Origin: Gammaproteobacteria bacterium
GTDB taxonomy: Bacteria > Pseudomonadota > Gammaproteobacteria > Pseudomonadales > Azotimanducaceae
Length of the DNA: 42,564 nucleotides
Reading direction: 5' to 3'
Assembly (NCBI GenBank): GCA_021773565.1
Contig: JAJFJZ010000021.1
Coordinates: forward strand, 1 to 42,564
Below, piece after piece: positions 1 through 8,610 of the stretch. Numbering within the stretch: the stretch's first letter is position 1; each line of letters begins with the position of its first letter. The notes under the pieces are model-generated. The model was not told where the DNA came from and ran no database searches. It saw only the letters and a list, made by a program, of their open reading frames with translations. A program made the position numbers and the translations under genes.

Positions 1-134
1 TTATGCCGGGAGACAACGTAAAGATGACGGTTACCTTGATAGGTCCTGTAGCAATGGAAGAGAGCTTGCGATTTGCGATACGTGAAGGCGGTCGTACGGT
101 CGGTGCTGGTGTGGTAACCAAGATAGTCGAGTAG
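1..134 (+). CDS. tuf: Elongation factor Tu, C-terminal end (5' partial)
   Basis: The first codon boundary is at position 3 and the frame ends at TAG 132-134, giving 43 visible residues. They match the last beta-barrel (domain 3) of EF-Tu, with [18 protein letters not shown], then [15 protein letters not shown] and the family ending TKIVE. EF-Tu is the cytoplasmic GTPase that delivers aminoacyl-tRNA to the ribosome. A tuf copy directly upstream of rpsJ is the usual gammaproteobacterial arrangement (rpsL-rpsG-fusA-tuf). The rest of the gene lies outside the window. Confidence 0.96.
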   Translation, partial: MPGDNVKMTVTLIGPVAMEESLRFAIREGGRTVGAGVVTKIVE

Positions 135-171
135 CTTTGCAAGGGGTTGGAAACAGGTCTGTTTTTGGTAG

Positions 172-245
172 TTAACGGCTTTTGGCGGTTGACCCCTTTT
201 AGCGGTTGACCCCTTTTAGCAGTTGACCCCTTTTAGCAGTTGACG
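172..245 (+). repeat. 17-bp tandem repeat carrying TTGAC boxes
   Basis: Four units with exact 17-bp spacing each carry TTGAC, at 189, 206, 223 and 240. A degenerate unit (TTAAC) at 172 keeps the same register. The spacer of each unit reads CCCTTTTAGC(A/G)G. Only the last TTGAC has a good -10 hexamer after it. The array lies between the tuf stop and rpsJ. Confidence 0.9.
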
Positions 246-266
246 AAGTGGCGGGGTATCTATAAT
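240..266 (+). promoter_or_regulatory. Probable S10 operon promoter
   Basis: A -35 box TTGACG (240-245) is followed by a consensus -10 box TATAAT (261-266) with a 15-bp spacer, shorter than the ideal 17. Transcription would start near 273 and leave a leader of about 80 nt before rpsJ. The -35 is the last copy of the upstream 17-bp tandem repeat. Confidence 0.6.
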
Positions 267-313
267 ATTCCGCTTCCGTTTTTCGGGGCTAAAGCCATAA
301 TTTGGCAAAAGTA

Positions 314-334
314 CCGAAAACACTAGGTTTTGGG
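314..334 (+). promoter_or_regulatory. Hairpin overlapping the rpsJ ribosome binding site
   Basis: CCGAAAAC (314-321) can pair with GTTTTGGG (327-334) around the loop ACTAG, with a single G-G mismatch. The 3' arm covers the start of the Shine-Dalgarno-like GGGGAG (332-337), so folding would hide it. In E. coli the S10 leader is the target of L4 autoregulation; a similar role here is inference. Confidence 0.4.
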
Positions 335-351
335 GAGAAATTAGTTTGTCG

Positions 352-663
352 ATGCAGAATCAACGCATTCGAATACGTTTGAAGGCTTTTGATCATAAGT
401 TGATCGATGTCTCAACTGAGGAAATTGTTGAAACAGCCAAACGTACCGGCGCAATTGTGCGTGGGCCAATTCCTCTTCCAACCAAAAAAGAGCGGTTTAC
501 CATCCTGACGTCTCCTCATGTGGATAAGGATGCGCGTGATCAATATGAGATCAGGACCCACAAGCGCATGATGGATATTCTTGAGCCAACAGAGAAGACC
601 GTTGATGCGCTCATGAAGCTGGACCTTGCAGCCGGGGTAGAAGTACAAATTAGTTTGAACTAG
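352..663 (+). CDS. rpsJ: 30S ribosomal protein S10
   Basis: Component of the 30S head and, as NusE, a partner of NusB in transcription antitermination. From ATG 352 the protein is 103 aa, the usual length, beginning [19 protein letters not shown] and holding the conserved [13 protein letters not shown] and THKRMMDI segments. An in-frame TTG at 346 would add two residues. The only upstream purine block (GGGGAG, 332-337) is 8 nt from TTG and 14 nt from ATG, so TTG initiation cannot be excluded; ATG is chosen from family length. It is the first gene of the S10 operon, but an unusual 220-bp gap separates it from rplC. Confidence 0.97.
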   Translation: MQNQRIRIRLKAFDHKLIDVSTEEIVETAKRTGAIVRGPIPLPTKKERFTILTSPHVDKDARDQYEIRTHKRMMDILEPTEKTVDALMKLDLAAGVEVQISLN

Positions 664-796
664 GGCGCTTTTAACAGCACGCTCTGGACACCGGGCCCAA
701 CAGGCCTGGCCAAAAAGACTCCGATAGGGAGTTGTAGTAAACAGCAGACCGTTTATCAGTCACCCGGTGTTGGGCAGACAGGTAAACGGTTTCTAT
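664..796 (+). promoter_or_regulatory. Hairpin-rich spacer between rpsJ and rplC
   Basis: No gene is seen in the 221 nt between rpsJ and rplC. Two inverted repeats stand out before the terminator-like element: CCGGGCC (691-697) with GGCCTGG (703-709), 7 pairs including one G-U, loop CAACA; and ACCGTTTA (748-755) with TAAACGGT (783-790), 8 perfect pairs around a 27-nt loop. In most relatives this spacer is only a few tens of bases. A regulatory role, for example for L4 or L3, is inference. Confidence 0.45.
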
Positions 797-830
797 ATCC
801 GAGCCAAAAATTGTGGGGTCGGATTTTTGT
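797..830 (+). terminator. Intrinsic-terminator-like hairpin upstream of rplC
   Basis: ATCCGA (797-802) pairs with TCGGAT (819-824), with a further possible CC/GG inside, and the 3' arm runs straight into a T tract (TTTTTGTT). It sits inside an operon, 55 nt before rplC, so it would act as an attenuator rather than an end terminator. The stem is only 6 to 8 pairs, so strength is uncertain. Confidence 0.4.
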
Positions 831-884
831 TAAATACCGGTAGATTCGAATGATATCGATCTGTCGTGCGAAAAAGAGGCGAAT

Positions 885-1523
885 ATGGCCATTGGGATTG
901 TAGGAAAAAAAAGCGGCATGACTCGGATATTTACCGATGACGGTGCTTCCATTCCTGTCACAGTTGTTGAAGTTCAGCCAAACCGGGTCACCCAGGTGAA
1001 GACCACCGAGGTAGATGGTTACTCTGCAGTGCAGATAACCACAGGTAACCGAAGGGCAAGCAGGGTAACGCGGGCGATGGCGGGCCACTATGCCAAGGCA
1101 GGTTCAGAGGCAGGAAGAGGCTTATGGGAATTTGCTGCAGACGCATCAGATCTGGAAGGTGTTGAATCCGGGTCCGAGCTGGCGATAGATCAGTTTGAAG
1201 CGGGCCAACGTGCAGATGTCACGGCTACCTCGAAAGGTAAAGGTTTTGCCGGCACTATCAAGCGCTGGAACTTTGCCGGACAGGACGCAACCCACGGAAA
1301 CTCAATTTCACATCGTGTGCCGGGGTCTATTGGACAGTGTCAGACGCCAGGTAGGGTTTTTAAGGGCAAGAAGATGGCTGGCCGTATGGGGAATGTGCAG
1401 GTAACAACCCAAAATTTGGAAATAGTAAGAGTGGACACTGATAGGCAACTGCTACTCATTAAAGGTGCAGTTCCAGGACCAGCTGGTGGTGATTTGTACA
1501 TTCGCCCGGCTACCAAAGCCTGA
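885..1523 (+). CDS. rplC: 50S ribosomal protein L3
   Basis: Early-assembly 50S protein that binds 23S rRNA and reaches into the peptidyl-transferase centre. 212 aa, normal for the family, starting [16 protein letters not shown]. The long loop [18 protein letters not shown] near residues 147-164 is the part that approaches the active site; the glutamine methylated by PrmB in E. coli lies in this segment and a Gln is present. AAGAGG at 874-879 precedes ATG 885. It begins the continuous part of the S10 operon after the 220-bp spacer. Confidence 0.97.
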   Translation: MAIGIVGKKSGMTRIFTDDGASIPVTVVEVQPNRVTQVKTTEVDGYSAVQITTGNRRASRVTRAMAGHYAKAGSEAGRGLWEFAADASDLEGVESGSELAIDQFEAGQRADVTATSKGKGFAGTIKRWNFAGQDATHGNSISHRVPGSIGQCQTPGRVFKGKKMAGRMGNVQVTTQNLEIVRVDTDRQLLLIKGAVPGPAGGDLYIRPATKA

Positions 1524-1560
1524 TGCTAGAGCATAACAGTGGATCGGAGGTTATAAAGAT

Positions 1561-2175
1561 ATGGATTTGAGCTTGGCAGCACCCGATGGTTCCTCGGGAA
1601 CCGTAGAGGTATCAGAAACAGCGTTCGGGCGCGAGTTCAATGAGGCGCTGGTGCATCAGGTCGTAACGGCGTATATGTCGGGTGGTCGACAAGGCACCCG
1701 TGCGCAAAAAACGCGATCTGAAGTACGAGGCGGTGGTAGAAAACCATGGCGTCAAAAGGGTACGGGTAGAGCAAGGGCAGGCACCATTCGAAGCCCTATC
1801 TGGCGCAGTGGCGGCCAAACATTCGCTGCCAAGCCTCAGGATCATTCGCAAAAGGTTAATCGCCAGATGTATCGCGGCGCGCTGCAATGCATTATGTCGG
1901 AGCTGATTCGCCAGGACCGTCTGGTGGTCACCGAATCTTTTGATGTAGATGCTCCCAAAACCAAAGCCCTCCTAACAAAATTACAAAGCCTTAATCTCCA
2001 AAACGTACTCATCGTTACCGAGTCACCCGACGAAAACCTGTATCTCTCAGCACGCAACATGAAATATGTTGATGTGCTTGATATAGCGGGCATTGACCCC
2101 GTAACGCTTGTGAGCCACGACAAGGTGTTGATCACTGTGTCTGCGCTTAAACAGCTAGAGGAGAAATTGGCATGA
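1561..2175 (+). CDS. rplD: 50S ribosomal protein L4
   Basis: 23S rRNA-binding protein of the exit-tunnel wall and, in gammaproteobacteria, the autogenous regulator of the S10 operon. 204 aa, close to the usual 201. The basic tunnel loop is clear at about residues 44-80, with [20 protein letters not shown] and then [20 protein letters not shown] strong GGAGG (1546-1550) precedes ATG 1561. The end overlaps rplW by 4 bp (ATGA), implying translational coupling. As the likely regulator it may act on the hairpins around rpsJ, but that is inference. Confidence 0.97.
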   Translation: MDLSLAAPDGSSGTVEVSETAFGREFNEALVHQVVTAYMSGGRQGTRAQKTRSEVRGGGRKPWRQKGTGRARAGTIRSPIWRSGGQTFAAKPQDHSQKVNRQMYRGALQCIMSELIRQDRLVVTESFDVDAPKTKALLTKLQSLNLQNVLIVTESPDENLYLSARNMKYVDVLDIAGIDPVTLVSHDKVLITVSALKQLEEKLA

Positions 2176-2468
2176 GTACAGAGCGCGATTATCTAGTGCT
2201 TAAAGCACCGCATTTCTCCGAGAAAGCATCCAGGGTTGGTGATTTTGGTAATCAGTATGCGTTTAAGGTTGAGCGTGATGCCACCAAGGCAGAAATAAAA
2301 TCTGCCGTTGAGGCAATGTTTGAAGTAAACGTAGAAAACGTAACAACGTTAAATGTTAAAGGCAAAACCAAGCGTACACAACGCGGTATTAGCCGTAAGA
2401 ATCATTGGAAAAAGGCCTATGTTCGCATTGCGGAAGGGCAGGAAATTGATTTTGAGGGAGTGGAGTAA
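2172..2468 (+). CDS. rplW: 50S ribosomal protein L23
   Basis: Protein at the exit of the peptide tunnel, the docking site for trigger factor and SRP in known bacteria. 98 aa, typical length. It shows the conserved [11 protein letters not shown] segment near the N terminus, [20 protein letters not shown], and the extended basic loop [21 protein letters not shown]. The start ATG overlaps the rplD stop. About 70 bp separate it from rplB. Confidence 0.97.
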   Translation: MSTERDYLVLKAPHFSEKASRVGDFGNQYAFKVERDATKAEIKSAVEAMFEVNVENVTTLNVKGKTKRTQRGISRKNHWKKAYVRIAEGQEIDFEGVE

Positions 2469-2540
2469 GTTGCCTGGTTTAAGAAAAGGCGCACGAGCAG
2501 ACTCGCCAAAAATCCATATGTGTAGGAACAGGAAGGTCGC

Positions 2541-3371
2541 ATGCCAGTAATTAAGTCAAAACCGACATCGCCTGGTCGTCGCTTTGTAATAAAGGTCGTT
2601 CATCCCGACCTTTATAAAGGCGAACCGTACAAGCCGCTGTTGGAAGCCCAGTCAAAAACAGGTGGGCGAAATAACAGGGGCCGGATTACAACCCGGCATC
2701 GTGGTGGCGGTCATAAGCAACACTATCGCATTATCGATTTTAAACGACGCGATAAAGACGGCATCCCTTGCGTGGTTGAACGTCTTGAATATGATCCGAA
2801 TCGTACCGCGAATATCGCGCTTTTAAAGTACGCAGACGGAGAGCGTCGTTACATTATTGCTCCACGCGGTGTAAGTGCCGGAGACAAGCTGATGTCTGGC
2901 GCGACCTCCCCGATTCGTTCCGGTAACTCTATGGATTTACGGAACGTACCAGTGGGTAGCGTAGTGCATTGTGTAGAATTAAAACCCGGCAAAGGTGCTC
3001 AAATGGTACGTAGTGCTGGCACCTCAGCCCAGTTGGTAGCGCGTGAAGGTCTTTATGCGACATTGCGATTGCGCTCAGGCGAAATGCGTCGTGTACTGTC
3101 GGAATGCCGGGCAACACTGGGTGAAGTAAGTAATTCAGAGCACAACCTTCGCTCTTTGGGTAAAGCCGGTGCGAGCAGGTGGCGTGGCATAAAGCCAACA
3201 GTACGTGGTGTCGCTATGAACCCCGTGGATCACCCGCATGGCGGTGGCGAAGGTAAGACATCTGGTGGTAGACACCCCGTTTCACCGTGGGGCACACCAG
3301 CAAAAGGCTACAAGACACGTAAAAACAAGCGTACAGACAGACTTATTGTACGTCGTCGTAACAAACGCTAG
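2541..3371 (+). CDS. rplB: 50S ribosomal protein L2
   Basis: One of the most conserved 50S proteins, needed for subunit joining and peptidyl transfer. 276 aa, usual length. It shows the N-terminal [10 protein letters not shown], the [17 protein letters not shown] block near residue 50, and the C-terminal [12 protein letters not shown] around residues 224-235, which holds the His essential for peptidyl transferase in E. coli. ATG 2541 follows the purine-rich GGAACAGGAAGG. The stop codon lies inside an 8-bp perfect hairpin (3363-3383). Confidence 0.98.
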   Translation: MPVIKSKPTSPGRRFVIKVVHPDLYKGEPYKPLLEAQSKTGGRNNRGRITTRHRGGGHKQHYRIIDFKRRDKDGIPCVVERLEYDPNRTANIALLKYADGERRYIIAPRGVSAGDKLMSGATSPIRSGNSMDLRNVPVGSVVHCVELKPGKGAQMVRSAGTSAQLVAREGLYATLRLRSGEMRRVLSECRATLGEVSNSEHNLRSLGKAGASRWRGIKPTVRGVAMNPVDHPHGGGEGKTSGGRHPVSPWGTPAKGYKTRKNKRTDRLIVRRRNKR

Positions 3372-3383
3372 GACATAGCGTTT
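3363..3383 (+). promoter_or_regulatory. Perfect 8-bp hairpin over the rplB stop codon
   Basis: AAACGCTA (3363-3370) and TAGCGTTT (3376-3383) are exact reverse complements around the loop GGACA, and the TAG stop of rplB is inside. A T-rich TTTTAG follows. It ends just before the rpsS ribosome binding site. It could slow decay or tune coupling; no function is shown. Confidence 0.55.
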
Positions 3384-3400
3384 TAGGCAGGAGATAAATA

Positions 3401-3676
3401 GTGCCACGTTCGTTGAAAAAAGGTCCTTTTATTGATCTTCATTTATTGAAGAAGGTCGAGAAAGTGATTGCGAGTGGAGACAAGCGACCGGTTAAAACCT
3501 GGTCTCGTCGTTCTATGGTAAGCCCGGACATGGTTGGTTTAACCATTGCAATTCACAACGGACGTCAGCACGTGCCGGTATCGGTAAACGAGGACATGGT
3601 TGGGCACAAGTTGGGTGAATTTGCACCCACTCGAACCTATCGCGGACATACTGCGGATAAGAAGGCAAAACGTTAA
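3401..3676 (+). CDS. rpsS: 30S ribosomal protein S19
   Basis: 30S head protein that complexes with S13 and contacts the A-site region. 91 aa, normal. The start is GTG 3401, supported by AGGAG (3387-3391) and by the conserved N terminus [19 protein letters not shown]. The C-terminal part shows [16 protein letters not shown], the family signature. The stop codon again lies in a small hairpin (3667-3685). Confidence 0.97.
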   Translation: MPRSLKKGPFIDLHLLKKVEKVIASGDKRPVKTWSRRSMVSPDMVGLTIAIHNGRQHVPVSVNEDMVGHKLGEFAPTRTYRGHTADKKAKR

Positions 3677-3689
3677 TAGCGTTTTAACG
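3667..3689 (+). promoter_or_regulatory. Alternative hairpins at the rpsS/rplV junction
   Basis: AAAACG (3667-3672) can pair with CGTTTT (3680-3685) around the rpsS stop codon. CGTTAA (671-676 of this block) can instead pair with TTAACG (3684-3689), which would cover part of the rplV ribosome binding site (ACGGAG, from 3687). The two folds exclude one another. A switching role is inference. Confidence 0.35.
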
Positions 3690-3699
3690 GAGCACAATA

Positions 3700-4032
3700 A
3701 TGGAAGTTAGAGCAATCGCCAATCGAGTCACCATATCGCCGCAAAAAGCGCGGCTCGTTGCCGACCAAATTCGTGGCAAACAGGTAAGCGATGCCCTGGA
3801 AATACTGAATTTCAGCACGAAAAAAGGTGCGGTGCTCATTCGTAAGGTATTGGAATCTGCAATTGCCAATGCCGAGAATAACGAAGGTGCCGATGTAGAT
3901 GAGTTACGTATCTGCGAAATCTATGTAAATGCAGGTATGACGATGAAGCGTATCCGGCCTCGTGCCAAGGGTCGCGCTGATCGAATAATTAAACGTTCTA
4001 GCCACATCACCGTCAAAGTGACGGATGAATAG
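3700..4032 (+). CDS. rplV: 50S ribosomal protein L22
   Basis: Early-assembly protein that lines the exit tunnel next to L4. 110 aa, usual length. The tunnel beta-hairpin is visible near residues 80-100 with [20 protein letters not shown], the site of macrolide-resistance mutations in other species. The N terminus [20 protein letters not shown] is typical. ATG 3700 follows ACGGAGC. It lies 23 bp after rpsS. Confidence 0.97.
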   Translation: MEVRAIANRVTISPQKARLVADQIRGKQVSDALEILNFSTKKGAVLIRKVLESAIANAENNEGADVDELRICEIYVNAGMTMKRIRPRAKGRADRIIKRSSHITVKVTDE

Positions 4033-4063
4033 ATAAGCACAAAGACAGAGAAGCGGAGAAAGT

Positions 4064-4717
4064 ATGGGTCAAAAAGTACATCCTATTGGAATGCGTCTGG
4101 GTATTGTCAAAGAGCATACCTCGACCTGGTATGCCGATAAGAAAACTTACGCAGAGTATTTGCTAAATGATCTTGAGATCAGGGACTACTTGCGCGAAAA
4201 GCTGGTGCAGGCATCCATTAGCCGTATTGATATTGAGCGTCCCGCGCAAACAGCACGCGTAACTATTCATACTGCCAGACCAGGAATTGTGATTGGCAAG
4301 AAAGGTGAAGATGTAGAGAAGCTAAGACGCGAGCTTACCCGTCGAATGGGTGTTCCGGTGCATGTGAACGTAGAAGAAATCAGAAAGCCCGAGCTTGATG
4401 CTCTGTTGTGTGCACAAAACGTTGCCCAACAACTGGAACGTCGTGTGCAGTTCAGGCGCGCAATGCGTCGGGTTATACAAAACACCATGCGCCTGGGTGC
4501 GAAAGGCATAAAAGTACGGGTTGCCGGACGCCTGGGTGGAGCAGAGATCGCGCGCGCAGAGGTTTACCACGAAGGTCGGGTACCGCTGCATACGCTGAGA
4601 GCTGATATAGATTACGCGACTGCAGAAGCGGCTACGACCTACGGAATCATCGGGGTTAAGGTCTGGATATTTAAGGGTGAAGTTATTGGTACTGAAGCTG
4701 GAGCACCAAATACATAG
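4064..4717 (+). CDS. rpsC: 30S ribosomal protein S3
   Basis: 30S protein at the mRNA entry channel, part of the mRNA helicase with S4 and S5. 217 aa, slightly shorter than E. coli S3 (233), the difference being the C-terminal tail. It begins [18 protein letters not shown]. The KH domain shows the loop [18 protein letters not shown] near residues 74-91. The C-terminal domain has the [20 protein letters not shown] signature. GCGGAG precedes ATG 4064. Confidence 0.97.
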   Translation: MGQKVHPIGMRLGIVKEHTSTWYADKKTYAEYLLNDLEIRDYLREKLVQASISRIDIERPAQTARVTIHTARPGIVIGKKGEDVEKLRRELTRRMGVPVHVNVEEIRKPELDALLCAQNVAQQLERRVQFRRAMRRVIQNTMRLGAKGIKVRVAGRLGGAEIARAEVYHEGRVPLHTLRADIDYATAEAATTYGIIGVKVWIFKGEVIGTEAGAPNT

Positions 4718-4765
4718 GCACCCAATTGGGTAAAGAGTTGGTTAGTTTTAAGTAGGGTATTAACG

Positions 4766-5179
4766 ATGTTACAACCAAAGCGAACAAAATTTCGCAAAAT
4801 GATGAAAGGTCGCAATAGAGGCCTGGCAATTCGTGGCAGTAAGGTCAGCTTTGGTGAATATGGGCTGAAGGCTGTTGGCCGGGGTCGATTGACCGCGCGT
4901 CAGATTGAAGCAGCTCGACGAGCTATGACCCGTTACGTAAAACGTGGCGGAAAAATCTGGATAAGAGTATTTCCAGACAAGCCGATCACCAAAAAACCTT
5001 TGGAAGTTCGTCAGGGTAAAGGAAAGGGATCGGTTGAGTACTGGGTGGCCCAGGTTCAGCCAGGTCGCATGTTATACGAAATGGAAGGGGTGACTGAGGA
5101 TGTGGCGCGTCGTGCCTTTGAGCTCGCAGCGTCAAAATTGCCTTTTGATACCGCCTTTGTAAAACGGGCAGTTATGTAA
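4766..5179 (+). CDS. rplP: 50S ribosomal protein L16
   Basis: Late-assembly 50S protein near the A and P sites. 137 aa, normal. Family marks are [18 protein letters not shown] at the N terminus and [18 protein letters not shown] near residues 76-93; the Arg hydroxylated in E. coli falls in this stretch and is present. The stop overlaps the rpmC start by 1 bp (TAATG). The 48-bp spacer after rpsC contains only a short ACCCAA/TTGGGT palindrome. Confidence 0.97.
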   Translation: MLQPKRTKFRKMMKGRNRGLAIRGSKVSFGEYGLKAVGRGRLTARQIEAARRAMTRYVKRGGKIWIRVFPDKPITKKPLEVRQGKGKGSVEYWVAQVQPGRMLYEMEGVTEDVARRAFELAASKLPFDTAFVKRAVM

Positions 5180-5370
5180 TGAACGTTAGTGAATATAGAG
5201 AAATGCAGGTTGATCAGCTTAACGAAGAACTTCTTAAGTTGCGTAAAGAACAGTTTGCGCTACGAATGCAAAGTGCCAGTGGGCAGTTGGGACAACCTCA
5301 TTTGATGAAAGATACGAGAAGAAACATAGCACGTCTAAAAACCGTGCTGGCGGAGAAAGCGCAAACATGA
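5179..5370 (+). CDS. rpmC: 50S ribosomal protein L29
   Basis: Small helical hairpin at the tunnel exit, next to L23. 63 aa, the usual length, with the conserved [18 protein letters not shown] first helix and [13 protein letters not shown] second helix. It overlaps rplP by one base upstream and rpsQ by four bases downstream, so translation of the three genes is probably coupled. Confidence 0.96.
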   Translation: MNVSEYREMQVDQLNEELLKLRKEQFALRMQSASGQLGQPHLMKDTRRNIARLKTVLAEKAQT

Positions 5371-5639
5371 GTGATGCAGCTGTAGAAAATGTTACCAGAA
5401 CGTTGTCGGGTACTGTTGTGAGCAACAAAATGGATAAGACGATTACTGTGCAAGTGGTACGCCAGGTAAAACACCCGGTGTATGGCAAGTACATCAGACG
5501 TTCATCCAAGCTGCATGCGCATGATGAGAACAACCAGTGCAACATTGGCGATAAGGTTACCGTGGAAATGTCACGTCCTATATCCAAGTTGAAATCGTGG
5601 GTGTTGCAAAGCATCGATGAAAAATCTTCTGCTGTTTAG
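5367..5639 (+). CDS. rpsQ: 30S ribosomal protein S17
   Basis: Primary 16S rRNA-binding protein of the 30S body, an OB-fold. 90 aa, a few residues longer at the N terminus than E. coli S17 (84). The core [18 protein letters not shown] and [19 protein letters not shown] are typical, as is the ending motif [12 protein letters not shown]. It is the last gene of the S10 operon in the classical E. coli scheme; here rplN follows after 33 bp. Confidence 0.97.
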   Translation: MSDAAVENVTRTLSGTVVSNKMDKTITVQVVRQVKHPVYGKYIRRSSKLHAHDENNQCNIGDKVTVEMSRPISKLKSWVLQSIDEKSSAV

Positions 5640-5672
5640 TAGTTAAAGAAAAATAAAGAGAAGAGTAGAGCC

Positions 5673-6041
5673 ATGATACAGACAGAAACAATGTTGGATA
5701 TAGCTGATAACAGTGGTGCTCGACGTGTTCAATGCATAAAGGTGTTGGGTGGATCCCATAGGCGATATGCACGGATTGGCGATGTAATCAAGATTACGGT
5801 TAAGGAAGCAATTCCCCGCGGCAAGGTTAAAAAAGGCCAGGTAATGGATGCGGTTGTGGTTCGGACAAAAAAGGGCGTACGTCGAAGTGACGGTTCAATT
5901 ATCCGCTTCGACCAGAATGCGGCTGTATTGCTTAACGCACAGCTCCAGCCGATTGGCACACGTATTTTTGGGCCGGTAACGCGGGAGCTCAGAACGGGAA
6001 AATTCATGCGCATTATTTCACTTGCGCCTGAAGTTTTGTAA
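5673..6041 (+). CDS. rplN: 50S ribosomal protein L14
   Basis: 23S-binding protein at the subunit interface, the binding site for the silencing factor RsfS (encoded at 24025 in this window). 122 aa, exact family length. It starts [19 protein letters not shown] and shows [15 protein letters not shown] and the C-terminal FGPVTRELR. It opens the classical spc operon; GAAGAG-type purines precede ATG 5673. No separate promoter could be defined in the 33-bp gap. Confidence 0.97.
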   Translation: MIQTETMLDIADNSGARRVQCIKVLGGSHRRYARIGDVIKITVKEAIPRGKVKKGQVMDAVVVRTKKGVRRSDGSIIRFDQNAAVLLNAQLQPIGTRIFGPVTRELRTGKFMRIISLAPEVL

Positions 6042-6088
6042 GACAAACACTAATAGTTCAGACCAGGGTTATAGAAGAGAGATTTGGG

Positions 6089-6403
6089 ATGTTAAAAATT
6101 AAACGGGATGACGAAGTAATCGTTATCGCAGGTCGAGACAAAGGTAAGCGTGGTGAAGTGCAACGCGTACTGGCTGATGGCCGCTTAATGGTTTCTGGAA
6201 TCAACATGGTTAAGAAACATACACGTCCAAATCCCCAGGCAGGCATACAGGGTGGGATTGTGGAACAGGAAGCACCTATTCAAGCCTCGAATGTGGCGAT
6301 TTTTAATGATGAAAGTGAGAAAGCAGACCGCATTGGTTTTAGAACCGAAGATGACAAGAAGGTACGCTTTTTTAAATCAACAGGCAAAGTGCTGGAAGAC
6401 TAG
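6089..6403 (+). CDS. rplX: 50S ribosomal protein L24
   Basis: Assembly initiator that binds the 5' region of 23S rRNA and sits at the tunnel exit. 104 aa, normal. The KOW motif is at the N terminus: [20 protein letters not shown]. It continues with [22 protein letters not shown], a family signature, and the C-terminal [14 protein letters not shown]. Second gene of the spc group, only 8 bp before rplE. Confidence 0.97.
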   Translation: MLKIKRDDEVIVIAGRDKGKRGEVQRVLADGRLMVSGINMVKKHTRPNPQAGIQGGIVEQEAPIQASNVAIFNDESEKADRIGFRTEDDKKVRFFKSTGKVLED

Positions 6404-6411
6404 AGAACGAA

Positions 6412-6957
6412 ATGACAGATCTATATCAACATTATCGAGATACCATCTCCCCGGCTCTTACAGAGAAGTTTGGGTATGAGAATGTTATGCAGGTACCACG
6501 TATCGAAAAAATAACGCTCAATATGGGCGTTGGAGATGCGGTTGCCGACAAAAAAGTTATGGAGCATGCAGTTTCAGATATGACATTAATTTCCGGCCAG
6601 AAGCCGGATGTACGATTGTCGAGAAAATCCATTGCCGGTTTCAAGATCCGGGATGGAATGCCCATCGGATGTAAAGTAACGCTTCGCCGTGAGCGTATGT
6701 ATGAATTTCTGGAGCGCCTGGTAACGATAGCGATTCCGAGAACGCGAGATTTTCGTGGATTAAATGCCAAGGCCTTTGATGGACGCGGCAACTTTTCCAT
6801 GGGTGTCACCGAACAGATTATTTTTGCCGAAATTGACTATGACAAAATAGACAAGATTCGGGGTATGGATATATGCATCACGACTTCTGCCAATACCAAT
6901 GAAGAAGCACTGGCTTTGTTAAGAGGTTTTAACTTTCCATTCAGGGATGTGAGCTAA
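6412..6957 (+). CDS. rplE: 50S ribosomal protein L5
   Basis: 5S rRNA-binding protein of the central protuberance. 181 aa against 179 in E. coli. It shows [20 protein letters not shown] near residue 30, [21 protein letters not shown], and the P-site loop region [14 protein letters not shown]. In E. coli the start of this gene is the target at which S8 represses the spc operon; whether that fold exists here was not established by eye. Confidence 0.97.
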   Translation: MTDLYQHYRDTISPALTEKFGYENVMQVPRIEKITLNMGVGDAVADKKVMEHAVSDMTLISGQKPDVRLSRKSIAGFKIRDGMPIGCKVTLRRERMYEFLERLVTIAIPRTRDFRGLNAKAFDGRGNFSMGVTEQIIFAEIDYDKIDKIRGMDICITTSANTNEEALALLRGFNFPFRDVS

Positions 6958-6961
6958 CACT

Positions 6962-7267
6962 ATGGCAAAAACTTCAATGTTGGAGCGCGAAAAGAAGCGT
7001 TCAAAAACTGTAGCCAGATACGCCAAAAAACGTGCTGAGCTGAAAGAAATTATTCGCAATCCTGCATCATCTGATGATGATCGCTGGAATGCGCAGATCA
7101 AATTGCAAGAACAGCCCAGAGATGCTTGTCCTGCACGGCGGCGTAATCGCTGCGGTATAACCGGTCGCCCGCACGGTGTGTATAGCAAGTTTGGTCTGGG
7201 ACGTAACAAGTTGCGTGAAGCCGCGATGCGCGGTGATGTACCCGGGCTCGTAAAGGCGAGCTGGTAG
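6962..7267 (+). CDS. rpsN: 30S ribosomal protein S14 (zinc-free type)
   Basis: 30S head protein. 101 aa, the long form without a zinc ribbon: the region where the short form carries CxxC pairs reads [20 protein letters not shown], with only two cysteines. It starts [20 protein letters not shown] and ends in VPGLVKASW, as in other gammaproteobacteria. It begins 4 bp after rplE and ends 10 bp before rpsH. Confidence 0.97.
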   Translation: MAKTSMLEREKKRSKTVARYAKKRAELKEIIRNPASSDDDRWNAQIKLQEQPRDACPARRRNRCGITGRPHGVYSKFGLGRNKLREAAMRGDVPGLVKASW

Positions 7268-7277
7268 GAGAGAAAGT

Positions 7278-7670
7278 ATGAGTATGCAAGACCCCATATC
7301 AGATATGTTAACGCGCATTAGAAATGCGCAACGTGCTCGACACGTCGACGTTTCCATGCCTGGTTCTGTTGCCAAAGAGGCCATTTGTAAAGTATTGCAA
7401 GACGAAGGTTATATAGAGTCTTTCTCTAGTGATGGCGCTACAAAGCCGGAGCTTACAATTGTTCTGCGTTATCACAATGGTAGTGCGGTGATAGAAAAGA
7501 TTGACCGTATTAGCCGGCCTGGTTTAAGAATTTACAAGGGCTGTGAAGATTTGCCGGTGGTAGAAGGTGGCCTGGGAGTGGCTATCATTAGTACCTGTAA
7601 TGGCGTAGTTACAGATCGAAGCGCAAGAGCTGCCGGTGTTGGTGGTGAAGTCTTGTGCACCGTATTTTAG
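7278..7670 (+). CDS. rpsH: 30S ribosomal protein S8
   Basis: Central-domain 16S rRNA binder and, in E. coli, translational repressor of the spc operon. 130 aa, exact family length. It begins [18 protein letters not shown], with GLRIYKG and the C-terminal [27 protein letters not shown] precedes ATG 7278. rplF follows after 9 bp. Confidence 0.97.
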   Translation: MSMQDPISDMLTRIRNAQRARHVDVSMPGSVAKEAICKVLQDEGYIESFSSDGATKPELTIVLRYHNGSAVIEKIDRISRPGLRIYKGCEDLPVVEGGLGVAIISTCNGVVTDRSARAAGVGGEVLCTVF

Positions 7671-7679
7671 AGGCGCTTT

Positions 7680-8213
7680 ATGTCACGAGTAGCGAATAAT
7701 CCAGTTAAAATACCAGCCGGGGTAGAAGTAAAAATTGACCAGGGCCAGGTAACTGTTAAAGGTGCCAGGGGACAGCTCGAGCTGATTCTGAACAGCGCTG
7801 TTAGCATGGACCAGGAAGATGGGCAACTTACCTTTAAGGCCAGGGCCAAGGACAAATTCTCGATTGCAATGTCGGGGACAACCCGTGCTTTGTTGAACAA
7901 TATGGTAAACGGTGTTGTAAATGGTTTTGAAAAAAAGCTCACACTCATTGGTGTTGGTTATAGAGCATCAGCCAAGGGTAGAACGCTTAATTTGCAGCTG
8001 GGTTTTTCGCATCCCGTTGATTATAAATTGCCAGATGGAATAGAAATTCAAACTCCCAGCCAGACTGAAATCATTGTTATGGGTATCGACAAGCAGCTGG
8101 TTGGTCAGGTGGCGGCGGAAATTCGCAGTTATCGACCTCCCGAGCCTTACAAGGGTAAAGGTGTGCGATATGCAGATGAGCGTGTTCGCCGTAAAGAAGC
8201 TAAAAAGAAATAG
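7680..8213 (+). CDS. rplF: 50S ribosomal protein L6
   Basis: 50S stalk-base protein near the sarcin-ricin loop. 177 aa, exact family length, with two repeated alpha/beta domains. Marks are [18 protein letters not shown], the domain junction [20 protein letters not shown], and the C-terminal [22 protein letters not shown] 7680 starts 9 bp after rpsH with GAGGCG close upstream. Confidence 0.97.
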   Translation: MSRVANNPVKIPAGVEVKIDQGQVTVKGARGQLELILNSAVSMDQEDGQLTFKARAKDKFSIAMSGTTRALLNNMVNGVVNGFEKKLTLIGVGYRASAKGRTLNLQLGFSHPVDYKLPDGIEIQTPSQTEIIVMGIDKQLVGQVAAEIRSYRPPEPYKGKGVRYADERVRRKEAKKK

Positions 8214-8234
8214 AGAGAAGAAATAGGTTAATAG

Positions 8235-8582
8235 ATGAACAAGAGAGATTCTCGTTTAAGAAGAGCCCGCAGAAGTCGCATGACGATGAGGGAGCAGGGT
8301 GCAACACGCTTGAGTGTACATCGCACCTCGGCGCATATTTACGCACAAATTCTGGATGCAGACGGAGCCAGGGTGTTGGCAAGTGCATCCACACTTGATA
8401 AATCCCTGCGCAAGGATGCTACCGGTAACATCAAGGCTGCAGAAGGTGTTGGAAGTTTGATTGCAGATCGAGCCAAGGCAGCTGGTGTTGTGAAAGTTGC
8501 GTTTGATCGTTCAGGTTACAAGTACCACGGCCGCGTAAAAGCGTTGGCTGATGCGGCCCGTAAAGGCGGACTGGAATTTTAA
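8235..8582 (+). CDS. rplR: 50S ribosomal protein L18
   Basis: 5S rRNA-binding protein of the central protuberance. 115 aa, near the usual 117. The basic N-terminal tail ([19 protein letters not shown]) is followed by [17 protein letters not shown] and the C-terminal [20 protein letters not shown] signature. It lies 21 bp after rplF within the spc operon. Confidence 0.97.
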   Translation: MNKRDSRLRRARRSRMTMREQGATRLSVHRTSAHIYAQILDADGARVLASASTLDKSLRKDATGNIKAAEGVGSLIADRAKAAGVVKVAFDRSGYKYHGRVKALADAARKGGLEF

Positions 8583-8610
8583 CAAGTAAGGCTTTGCATA
8601 GGTTTAAAGA

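Noticed and set aside
172-245. Replication-origin iterons
   Set aside because: No DnaA boxes or replication gene nearby; position ahead of rpsJ and the TTGAC content fit a promoter region.
4720-4731. ACCCAA/TTGGGT palindrome between rpsC and rplP
   Set aside because: Six-base arms with no loop cannot form a useful hairpin, and this length is expected by chance.
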